DNA of 64,000 nt from an uncultured Clostridia bacterium (GTDB lineage: Bacteria; Bacillota; Clostridia; Christensenellales; UBA1242). The notes beneath the pieces were generated by a model. It was not told where the DNA came from. It saw only the letters and a list, made by a program, of their open reading frames with translations, and searched no databases. This document shows positions 33,946 to 41,247 of this stretch, one piece after another (within the stretch, counting starts at the first letter, position 1; the number at the start of each line of letters is the position of its first letter). The position numbers and the translations under genes are program-made. The stretch is taken from contig CAJOLU010000004.1 of assembly GCA_905235475.1 (NCBI GenBank), positions 124,001 through 188,000 on the forward strand. The letters are read 5' to 3'.

Positions 33946-34794
33946 TTTTGCAGGTTTTCCATTTATGTTCAAAACCTTAACTGCAACATCTTGTGCTTTT
34001 GCAAGTTCTTTTGCAATTTGTGTTGCTTCTTGTTTTGTTGCAACTCTTCTTGCTGGTTTTTTGCTGCCTTTTCTTTGAACGGTCCAGCTTGATTTTTCTT
34101 TATCAAAAGCAACAACAAATTCTCCAAGTTGTGGAGTTGTTTTCTTAGTTGTTTTTTTAACTGCTTTTTTTGTTGGAGTTTTGGCTGTTGTGTTAGCAGT
34201 TTTTGCCGTTGTTTTGGTTGTTGTTTTAGCAGTTTTTGCTGGGGCTTTTTTGCTTACAGCTTTTGCCGGGGTTGTTTCTTTCTTTGTTGTTTTAGCTGTT
34301 TTCTTTGTTTCTGCTTTTGAAGTGGTTTTTGCGTCTTTCTTTACAACTTTTTTCACAGTTTTAGGTTCTTCTTTTTTAGGCTTTGTTGTGTTTTTTGACA
34401 CTGTTTTTTGAACTGGCTTTGTTGCCTTTTTGGTTTGTTTACTTGAAGATTTTTTAACAGTTTTTTTAGTTGGTTTTTCTTCTCGTTTAATTAATGCAGG
34501 CTTAGTTTTTGGTTCTGCTTCATCTAAATTGTCGATATCAATATTTTGTTCTTTTACTTGTTTTGATGTTGGCATAACATCAGGCGTTCCCTTTTCACCT
34601 TGTGGATTTGTTTGTTCTTTACTTGCGACCTGCTGCAATGCTTTTGCTTTTGCTCTTTCTTTTTGTTGAAATTTTTGCTCATCTTTTTTGGCATCTCTGC
34701 AGTCTTTAACCATTAGAGCAATTAAAACAACAAAAACAGCAACAAGCAAAACAATTATAACAGTAAGCCACCAATACTCTTGAAAAAAGTTCAT
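33943..34794 (-). CDS. membrane-anchored protein with Lys/Thr/Ala linker and DUF2188 domain
   Basis: A 283-residue protein, ATG 34794 behind GGGGGAAAT. One N-terminal transmembrane helix (about residues 9-29) is followed by a charged stretch, then about 110 residues of Lys/Thr/Ala/Pro with units such as TAKTTTKT and KKTTKK. The last 60 residues (from GEFVVAF) look like DUF2188: aromatic W in SSWTVQRKGSKKPARRVATKQEA, then I-A-K-E-L-A and a final IN-G-K. The basic linker could hold DNA or RNA at the membrane; that is inference. Promoter at 34828-34856. Confidence 0.82.
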   Translation of the reverse strand: MNFFQEYWWLTVIIVLLVAVFVVLIALMVKDCRDAKKDEQKFQQKERAKAKALQQVASKEQTNPQGEKGTPDVMPTSKQVKEQNIDIDNLDEAEPKTKPALIKREEKPTKKTVKKSSSKQTKKATKPVQKTVSKNTTKPKKEEPKTVKKVVKKDAKTTSKAETKKTAKTTKKETTPAKAVSKKAPAKTAKTTTKTTAKTANTTAKTPTKKAVKKTTKKTTPQLGEFVVAFDKEKSSWTVQRKGSKKPARRVATKQEATQIAKELAKAQDVAVKVLNINGKPAK

Positions 34795-34827
34795 AATTTC
34801 CCCCTATTTTTCCATTTTTCTGTTGTT

Positions 34828-34856
34828 ATTATATTAAATAAATAATTTTTTTTCAA
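34828..34856 (-). promoter_or_regulatory. promoter of the DUF2188 gene
   Basis: Minus strand TTGAAA (34856-34851), 17 bases, TATAAT (34833-34828). Confidence 0.7.
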
Positions 34857-34882
34857 CTAAATGAAATAATTTTTTTAATTTT

Positions 34883-35362
34883 TTATGCAGTTCTTGTTGC
34901 TTCTTCTTTTGAACTTGTTTTATTTTCAGCATGTGAATTAAACAAATTTTCGTTTGCCGTTTTCCCACGATCTAAAATGTTAGTGATTCCACATCTAATT
35001 GTTGATGTAACTCGTGGAACTTTTTCTGGTGCTGTTTGTTGAAAATGTGCTGTTAAGTTTGTTTGTAGTGAATCAACATAATCTTTTGCTTGTTCCAAAA
35101 AGTGAAGGGCACCTTTTTCGCTTGTTTCTGCCAATGTTTTTGCATCTGTGTTGAATTCAAAATATTTTAACACATTGTCTGCAACCCAACTAGAAAGTGG
35201 CGATAAAATTGGATGAAGTTTTTCCCTAACTTTTATTTGAGTTTTTTCGCCTAAAGGTTTTTCATCTGATTTAAGTGTTTCATTAAAATAATCTTGTGTA
35301 ATTCCAAAAGGAAGCAAAAGAGCATCTAGAACTTCTTTTTTGACATTTTTATTTTTTTCCAT
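34883..35362 (-). CDS. uncharacterised protein following ychF
   Basis: A 159-residue hydrophilic, mostly helical protein, ATG 35362, eight bases after the ychF stop, so co-transcribed with it. No signal peptide, no Cys cluster except one Cys in TIRCGITN, and no recognised family. The N-terminus has a predicted amphipathic start (VKKEVLDALLLPFGITQDYF), and the C-terminal 25 residues are polar and likely disordered. Confidence 0.75.
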   Translation of the reverse strand: MEKNKNVKKEVLDALLLPFGITQDYFNETLKSDEKPLGEKTQIKVREKLHPILSPLSSWVADNVLKYFEFNTDAKTLAETSEKGALHFLEQAKDYVDSLQTNLTAHFQQTAPEKVPRVTSTIRCGITNILDRGKTANENLFNSHAENKTSSKEEATRTA

Positions 35363-35370
35363 AATTCACC

Positions 35371-36465
35371 TCACACATTAAACTTAAATAGCATAACATC
35401 GCCGTCTTGCACAACATAGTCTTTTCCTTCCAATCTCACTTTTCCGTTTTCTTTTGCAATGTTATAGTTTTGGGCTTCAATCAAGTCTTCATATTTCACA
35501 ACTTCGGCTTTAATAAATCCTTTTTCAAAATCAGAGTGAATAACTCCAGCGGCGGCTGGTGCTTTTGTTCCCTTCTTAATTGTCCAAGCACGAACTTCTT
35601 TTTCTCCAGCAGTTAAAAAACTCATAAGTCCCAAAAGAGAATAACTTTCACGAATAAGTTTTGGAAGGCTCAATTCCTTTAGGTGATAAACATTCAAAAA
35701 ATCTTCTAGTTCTTCGCCCTCAAGAGAAGAAAGTTCTTCTTCAATTTGTGCACTCAAACACAGAACTCCAGCGTTTTCTTGTTGTGCAATTTCTTTCACT
35801 TCGTTTATTTTTGGGTCTACATCAGTTGTTTCAATTTGTTCTGGACTTATGTTGCACACATAGATAACTGGTTTTGCCGTGAGCAAGAAACAGTCACGCA
35901 GAATTGGTTTGTCATCATCATCAATTGGCATTGTTCTTGCTGGTTTGTTGGAAGATAGATGAGTTTTGAGTTGTTCCCAAATTTCCAATTCATGTTTTGC
36001 GCTTTTGTCGCCAGACCTTGCAAGTTTTTCTGCTTTTTGAATTTTTTTCTCCAAAGTTTCAAGGTCGGCAATAATGAGTTCTAGATTAATTGTTTCAATA
36101 TCTCTTTTTGGATTAATGTTTCCCTCAACATGAATAATGTTTGGGTTTTCAAAACATCTAACAACATGAATTATGGCATCAACTTCACGAATATGGCTTA
36201 AGAACTTATTTCCAAGCCCTTCGCCTTTGCTTGCTCCTCGAACAAGTCCAGCAATATCAACAAACTCAATTGTGGCAGGTGTTATTTTTTGCGTGTGATA
36301 CATCTCTGCCAAGCGTTCAAGCCTTTCATCTGGAACAGAAACCATTCCAACATTTGGCTCAATTGTGCAGAATGGGTAGTTTGCACTTTGTGCACCTGCT
36401 TTTGTTAAGGCGTTAAATAATGTGCTTTTTCCAACATTTGGAAGTCCAACAACTCCTAATTTCAT
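35371..36465 (-). CDS. ychF: redox-regulated ATPase YchF
   Basis: Start at ATG 36465 (364 residues, the usual length) behind TGAGGAC; longer in-frame starts lie in the promoter. G1 is GLPNVGKST (about 7-15); the G3 region reads [19 protein letters not shown]; the G4 position has NISPE rather than NKxD, as in YchF proteins that prefer ATP over GTP. The C-terminal TGS domain ends with [20 protein letters not shown]. It associates with ribosomes and affects oxidative stress responses and leaderless initiation. Confidence 0.97.
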   Translation of the reverse strand: MKLGVVGLPNVGKSTLFNALTKAGAQSANYPFCTIEPNVGMVSVPDERLERLAEMYHTQKITPATIEFVDIAGLVRGASKGEGLGNKFLSHIREVDAIIHVVRCFENPNIIHVEGNINPKRDIETINLELIIADLETLEKKIQKAEKLARSGDKSAKHELEIWEQLKTHLSSNKPARTMPIDDDDKPILRDCFLLTAKPVIYVCNISPEQIETTDVDPKINEVKEIAQQENAGVLCLSAQIEEELSSLEGEELEDFLNVYHLKELSLPKLIRESYSLLGLMSFLTAGEKEVRAWTIKKGTKAPAAAGVIHSDFEKGFIKAEVVKYEDLIEAQNYNIAKENGKVRLEGKDYVVQDGDVMLFKFNV

Positions 36466-36498
36466 TTTTTTGTCCTCATTTTTCTTGATTATAATTAA

Positions 36499-36527
36499 AT
36501 TATAAAATGAAATCAAATTTTTGTCTA
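36499..36527 (-). promoter_or_regulatory. promoter of ychF
   Basis: Minus strand TAGACA (36527-36522), 17 bases, TATAAT (36504-36499). Confidence 0.65.
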
Positions 36528-36660
36528 GCAAAACAAGGCTAAAAACATTTAATTTTTAATAATTTGGCTCTATCGCACAAAAATATCAGATTTTGAAATT
36601 AAGTGTTATTTGAGTTAATTTATCAAAAAATGCTTAAAATGTGCAAAAATGACAGCAAAC

Positions 36661-36678
36661 ATGGCAAATATTAGCCAT
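36661..36678 (+). promoter_or_regulatory. operator-like inverted repeat
   Basis: ATGGC, eight bases, GCCAT, lying 27 bases before the -35 box of the 700-residue protein gene. A repressor or activator site is possible. The rest of 36528-36704 is plain AT-rich sequence. Confidence 0.35.
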
Positions 36679-36704
36679 AAATTGCATAAATGTTGTTTAT
36701 TTAT

Positions 36705-36733
36705 TTGCCAAAAACTGTATTTAATGCTAAAAT
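36705..36733 (+). promoter_or_regulatory. promoter of the 700-residue protein gene
   Basis: TTGCCA at 36705-36710, 17 bases, TAAAAT at 36728-36733. Confidence 0.7.
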
Positions 36734-36766
36734 ATTAGCAGAATAGATACAAAAAGGAGAAAATTT

Positions 36767-38869
36767 ATGGCTGTTCCTAAAGAAATGCAAGATGCATTGA
36801 AGAAATATCAGGATCTTACAAAAGACAAAAGAAACTTGAATATGGAAGAGATTGCACAGGCTAGAGATGAAATTTTACGATTTATTGGAGAAAACTACGG
36901 TAAGGTTGACAGCAAGTTATTGCAAAACGATGTTAAAAAAGCGATTGAGGTAATTAACAGTGCTCCAGAAAGATCAGGAGTAAAGAATGGTTACTTATTT
37001 GAATTGCCAAATGGAGGTATGATTAGTGCAGAGGGTTATTTCTACACTAATGAGCAACTTATGCAAATGAAAGAAGAAGAAAAACAAAAACAACTTCTTT
37101 CAGGTGATTTTGAGTTTCCCGAAAAAGATGAATTTGGACCAAAGGGTTATGTTTCGGAAGTTGGAACATCATATGTTAATGACGCGAAAAAGAAGTTGAA
37201 CGAAAAAACAAGAAGAGGTCGTTTGGTTGGCGGCTTAGTAATTGCTGGTGCTGCGGCTGTTGCCCTTGTTTCTGGTGGTGTTGCCATTCCGGCTCTTGCT
37301 GCCGCTGGTGGTGCTTTTGCTAGCCTTGGAGCAAGTGCTGCGGGAGTGGCTGTTGGACTTGGTGTTACTGGTGTTTCCACTTTGGTTGCCGTTGGTGCGG
37401 CTTCTGTTATGACGGCAAGGGGAATTGTAAATTCAAGGGACCCGGAGATTTTGAAATACAAATATGACCGTGATTATGGAAAACATGTGCAAAAAATGGG
37501 AAATCTTGAAACTAAATTGGCAAATGCTAGAAATAATGGATATACTAGTAAGGCAAGCATTAAAAGAATAGAAAAAAGACTTGCTAAAGAAATGGAAAAA
37601 GGTCTTAGAATAGACAAAGCATATGCAACAAAGGTTAACAAACAAATTGGAAGACTAGAGAAAATGGGGGCACTCACAGGTTGGTTGGCTGACCATGGTG
37701 TTGAAAGGTTTGAAACTTCAAATGACTATAAACTTGGTTGTTTGTCAATGTTGCGTCAGTCTGCAAACAACAGAGTTGCAGACAACTTGAGACAAGGTTT
37801 GAGGTTAAATGATAAGTTTCAATTAGACCTTATGAGTGGAAAAAATGCTCAACAAATTTTGAATAGAAATGAAAAAACTGGGCTTTATGGTAAGGCTGAA
37901 TTGTTTGGAACCAACAGAACAGTTGCTGAATATGATGCAATTCACTCAAAAATAATTGAAGATTCATTTAATGCACACCCAGAGAAATATGGGAAATTGG
38001 GTAGTTGGAATGAAGTTGTTGAGGCCATTAGAAAAGAAGTTGGTTTTGAAGGTGACCTTCCTCCAAGAACAGCCGTCAAGCTTATGTTGTCAGTACAAGG
38101 AGACAAGCGCATTTCAGAACAATTGAAAGGAGAGGCGAAGGCATTAATCATAAAATCGCCTATTTTGAAAGATGCAGTTCAAGAAATGAGGGAAAGTGGT
38201 TCTTATGATTCTGATTTGGCAAAACTTTTGAAAAATAATGAAAAATATTTTACTGGTGAACAACCTGAACACTATGATTCAACCAAAGAAGCTTTAAAAG
38301 AAGAACCACAAAATGTTGATGATTGGGAGAAGGAAAACAAGAAGCCTGACGAACCAAAAATTCCAAAATCAGCAGATATTGAAGTGGTTCAGGCACCAGG
38401 TGATGAACCACAATATGATGAATCACGCTATAACACTGAGGAAGCCAAGGAAGAAGCTCTTCAGCAATATAATAAAGACCATTATGATTGGGCAAAGCAG
38501 CAGAAGGAGTATGAGAAATATAGAAAAGACTGGCAGAAATCATACGACGCATGGAACGACTATGATGCAGCCTGTAAAAATTGGGAACAACAGAGAAAGG
38601 CTGTTCAGAATGCATATGAAAAATATGCTGATGATAATTCTCTAAAAGAGAATGACAAAGTAATAAAAACTTGGGCTGAAAGGAAAACTGAGTGCATTGA
38701 CTACGACATTGCAAAAGAAGATTATGAACAAGCAATACAAGAAGTTGATAAAATGAATCCAGTTAGTGAACCTGTTGAAGTAATGACACAAGAAGAGAAA
38801 GAAGAACTTGCTAAAAAACGTGATGCTGCAAAGAAAGAAGCTGAAGCAGGTCCAACTCGTAATAAATAG
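36767..38869 (+). CDS. large protein with Gly/Ala-rich hydrophobic hairpin, unknown function
   Basis: A 700-residue protein, ATG 36767 behind AAAGGAG. There is no signal peptide. Residues 1-150 are hydrophilic and helical. Residues about 153-222 form two adjacent hydrophobic helices made mainly of Gly, Ala, Val and Ser (GLVIAGAAAVALVSGGVA, then GASAAGVAVGLGVTGVS), separated by a short Pro/Ala turn: a hairpin like those in pore-forming toxins, glycine-zipper proteins or secretion effectors. Residues 230-500 are helical and basic. Residues 500-640 are a Tyr/Trp/Glu/Lys/Asp-rich coiled region with a recurring Y-D-W-x-K-x-x-K-x-Y pattern. I know no family for it. Next to it lie REP-like repeats. 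A toxin, effector or membrane-remodelling role is speculation. Confidence 0.8.
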   Translation: MAVPKEMQDALKKYQDLTKDKRNLNMEEIAQARDEILRFIGENYGKVDSKLLQNDVKKAIEVINSAPERSGVKNGYLFELPNGGMISAEGYFYTNEQLMQMKEEEKQKQLLSGDFEFPEKDEFGPKGYVSEVGTSYVNDAKKKLNEKTRRGRLVGGLVIAGAAAVALVSGGVAIPALAAAGGAFASLGASAAGVAVGLGVTGVSTLVAVGAASVMTARGIVNSRDPEILKYKYDRDYGKHVQKMGNLETKLANARNNGYTSKASIKRIEKRLAKEMEKGLRIDKAYATKVNKQIGRLEKMGALTGWLADHGVERFETSNDYKLGCLSMLRQSANNRVADNLRQGLRLNDKFQLDLMSGKNAQQILNRNEKTGLYGKAELFGTNRTVAEYDAIHSKIIEDSFNAHPEKYGKLGSWNEVVEAIRKEVGFEGDLPPRTAVKLMLSVQGDKRISEQLKGEAKALIIKSPILKDAVQEMRESGSYDSDLAKLLKNNEKYFTGEQPEHYDSTKEALKEEPQNVDDWEKENKKPDEPKIPKSADIEVVQAPGDEPQYDESRYNTEEAKEEALQQYNKDHYDWAKQQKEYEKYRKDWQKSYDAWNDYDAACKNWEQQRKAVQNAYEKYADDNSLKENDKVIKTWAERKTECIDYDIAKEDYEQAIQEVDKMNPVSEPVEVMTQEEKEELAKKRDAAKKEAEAGPTRNK

Positions 38870-38881
38870 GGGTTTATCTAA

Positions 38882-38916
38882 AAAGAAGAAAGAGCGTTTT
38901 GCTCTTTCTTCTTTCT
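38882..38916 (+). terminator. intrinsic terminator
   Basis: Stem GAAGAAAGAGC / GCTCTTTCTTC, loop GTTTT, then TTT-C-T-A-TTT. Confidence 0.85.
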
Positions 38917-38920
38917 ATTT

Positions 38921-39563
38921 AGAATGACAAGTCGGGCGTGTGTGTCATGTTGAGCCTCGACCCCCTGCAATTTAACGAAACATCTAGAGATTCTTCGCAA
39001 GAATACGCTAGAGGTCGGCGCTCAGAAGGACAAAGTGTGGTGTCATCCTGAGCCATGCTTCGTTGCCCTGCCCTCTTGTCATCCTGAGCCTTGCTTCGCA
39101 GTCCTTTAACGAAGGATCTCAATTCTTCAAGGTCGACACTCTGCTGGTCGGCGTTCAGAATGACAAAGTGAGATTCTTCGCAAGAATACGCAAGAGGTCG
39201 GCGCTCAGAAGGACAAAGTGTGGTGTCATCCTGAGCCTTGCTTCGCAGCCCTGCCTCTTGTCATCCTGAGCCTTGCTTCGCAGCCCTTTAACGAAGGATC
39301 TCACCCTCGCTGTCATTATGAGGAGTGAAACGACGTGATAATCTCGCACCCTCGCTGTCATTATGAGGAACGCAGTGACGTGATAATCTCGAGGGCGCAA
39401 TGGCCTAGATCCTCACGTCGCCACAAAGTGGCTCCTCAGGATGACACCACCAAACAGCCGAGATCCGGGTCGGGCTTTGTCCTCCTCAGGATGACACCAC
39501 CAAACAGCCGAGATCCGGGTCGGGCTTTGCCCTCCTCAGGATGACAACGAAAAACAGCCGATT
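38921..39563. repeat. REP-like repeat cluster A
   Basis: This 640-base gene-free block has a GC content near half, against about a third around it. Two unrelated units alternate. One reads TGTCATCCTGAGCCTTGC, then a CTTCG-rich part and CGAAGGATCTC, followed by an inverted partner with AGATTCTTCGCAAGAAT and TCAGAATGACAA. The second, at about 39301-39390, is TGTCATTATGAGGA, GTGACGTGATAATCTC, in two copies. Both belong by look to the widespread GTCAT-x-CTGAG...AAGGATCT and GTCATT-GAGGA...GCAATCTC extragenic repeats scattered in many phyla. Open frames across them are not genes. Confidence 0.85.
39432..39563 (+). repeat. 50-bp tandem repeat inside cluster A
   Basis: A unit starting CTCCTCAGGATGACACCACC and ending GGGCTTTGTC occurs at 39432-39481 and 39482-39531 with one difference (T or C near its end), then a diverged partial third copy to 39563. 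Near identity points to a recent duplication. Confidence 0.85.
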
Positions 39564-39613
39564 TGGTTTCAGTGTTTAACTACATCATTTTTCAACAAAT
39601 TATTCCATTTTGT

Positions 39614-39644
39614 TTGACACACCACTTATAATAAATGCTATAAT
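39614..39644 (+). promoter_or_regulatory. probable promoter of the lipoprotein gene
   Basis: TTGACA at 39614-39619 and TATAAT at 39639-39644, with a 19-base spacer; a second TATAAT-like word lies inside the spacer. It sits just after the repeat cluster. Confidence 0.55.
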
Positions 39645-39676
39645 AATTATGTATCTATAAAGGGGGGATATATTTT

Positions 39677-40597
39677 ATGGAAAAAGCACAGAAAAGCTTT
39701 AAGCTTAAAAATGCACTCTATCTTTTGTTAGTTTTGCCTTTGTTGTTTTTGTTTACAGCTTGTGGCGGAGATGCTGCAACAGCACAATTAAGAACAGAAG
39801 CAAGTTGTGACACAAGTGGAGAGTATGCAACTGAAGCATCACAAGCAGAATATGAAGAAATTATTGGCGAACAAACAGATTTTGCATCTAATGCTTACAG
39901 AATGACAGCAAAAATGTCTCTAACAATGCCAAAAACTGATGAAGAGCAAAAACCTATTTATGACGAGCAAGGCAATGTTGTGACAGAAGAGGTTGAGTTT
40001 ACAACAATCAACATGATCATCAAGGAAAACCAAACAGACCCAACAGCTGTAACTTATGAAGCAGCAATAAAAGTTAGAATGTCAAACATATTTAAATCAG
40101 TGTTAGACGATAAAGATTTGCCAGACTACTATGAAATGTATATGTATTTCAAAGATGGCAAAATGTATAGCGAAGATGAAGATGGCAACAAAACATACCA
40201 AGAAATGGACTTCTACGAAATTTTTTACGCTGAAGAAATGGAAATGATGTCTTTCATCTGCCTTGAAGACATTTTAGATGTTGTTGATTATGCTGATACT
40301 GTGACAGTAACAAAACAAGACAACAATTTCAAACTTGTTGCAGATGATGCAATGGTAATTTATGGTCAAGAAATTGACGCTGGTGCAGTGGTTTATGTTA
40401 ACTTCAACAATGAAGGAGATGTTGTTGCAGCACAAGTTGAATTTAGTATGTCATTCTTTGGTATGGCAACAATGAACAGCACATTCACAGTTAGTGAATT
40501 TAATGGCGACATCGCATTCCCAGATTTTTCTAAATATGTTGAAGCAACAGACACAAATGATGACGCCCTTGATGACTATAGTGACTTCTTTGATTAA
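39677..40597 (+). CDS. putative lipoprotein
   Basis: A 306-residue protein, ATG 39677 behind AAGGGGGGA. The signal peptide has a basic start, the hydrophobic core LYLLLVLPLLFLF, and the lipobox FTAC with Cys near residue 30, followed by GGDAAT. The mature part is strongly acidic and beta-rich, with alternating Met/Thr strands and pairs such as YKxxDGKMYSEDEDGN. This layout resembles LolA/LppX-like lipoproteins or DUF6612-type proteins, but I cannot assign it. It ends in an Asp-rich tail. REP-like repeat clusters flank it on both sides. Confidence 0.85.
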   Translation: MEKAQKSFKLKNALYLLLVLPLLFLFTACGGDAATAQLRTEASCDTSGEYATEASQAEYEEIIGEQTDFASNAYRMTAKMSLTMPKTDEEQKPIYDEQGNVVTEEVEFTTINMIIKENQTDPTAVTYEAAIKVRMSNIFKSVLDDKDLPDYYEMYMYFKDGKMYSEDEDGNKTYQEMDFYEIFYAEEMEMMSFICLEDILDVVDYADTVTVTKQDNNFKLVADDAMVIYGQEIDAGAVVYVNFNNEGDVVAAQVEFSMSFFGMATMNSTFTVSEFNGDIAFPDFSKYVEATDTNDDALDDYSDFFD

Positions 40598-40676
40598 TAA
40601 TTTTCATAACAAAACCCTGATGTGAGATTAGCGTTAGCGTTTTGAAAGTTTTAGGGTTATTATATCATCAAAGACT

Positions 40677-40704
40677 AAAAAGAGAGTTTTTACTCTCTTT
40701 TTTT
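40677..40704 (+). terminator. intrinsic terminator of the lipoprotein gene
   Basis: Stem AAAGAGAGT / ACTCTCTTT, short T loop, T-run. A larger imperfect pairing (AACCCTGA / TTAGGGTT) lies just before it at about 40611-40657. Confidence 0.8.
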
Positions 40705-40732
40705 GTTAAATTGAGCATTAGAGCACGAAGAA

Positions 40733-41125
40733 ACTATTGTTAAGAACGACAAAGTGAGATTCTTCGCAAGAATACGCCAGAGGTTGCCGCTCAGAATGAC
40801 AAGGCGTGTGTCATGTTGAGCCTTGCTTCGTTGCCCTGCTCTCTTGTCATCCTGAGCCCATCTTCGCAGCCCTTTAACGAAGGATCCCTTCGAGATTCTT
40901 CACTAGAATACGCAAGAGGTCGGCGTTCAGAATGACAAGGTGTGTGTCATGTTGAGCCTTGCTTCGTTGCCCTGCCCTCTTGTCATCCTGAGCCCATCTT
41001 CGCAGCCCTTTAACGAAGGATCCCAATTCTTTAAGGTCGACACTCTGCGGGTCGGCGCTCAGAATGACAAGAAGAGATTCTTCGCAAGAATACGCAAGAG
41101 GTCGGCGTTCAGAATGACAAGGCAT
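40733..41125. repeat. REP-like repeat cluster B
   Basis: Contains the same first unit family as cluster A: GAGATTCTTCGCAAGAATACGC, TCAGAATGACAAGG, TGTCATGTTGAGCC and AACGAAGGATC, in about two long copies in direct order. The copies at about 40755-40890 and 40893-41030 are nearly identical over more than 100 bases. The second unit of cluster A is absent. High GC relative to neighbours and no gene inside. Confidence 0.85.
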
Positions 41126-41247
41126 GTGAACGTCAAAAAGTAAATTTTTCACATTTTTTTTGATTTTTATATACAAATTTTTTCTTTTATGGTATAATAA
41201 GCTAATTGTTGAAGTCGCAACAATAATTCCATCCAGGAGAAAACAAA

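Noticed and set aside
38919..41176. Short open frames across the REP-like clusters and the impression of a CRISPR array
   Set aside because: The frames are repeat translations. The repeats are irregular in length and spacing, with no unique spacers of equal size and no cas genes, so this is not CRISPR.
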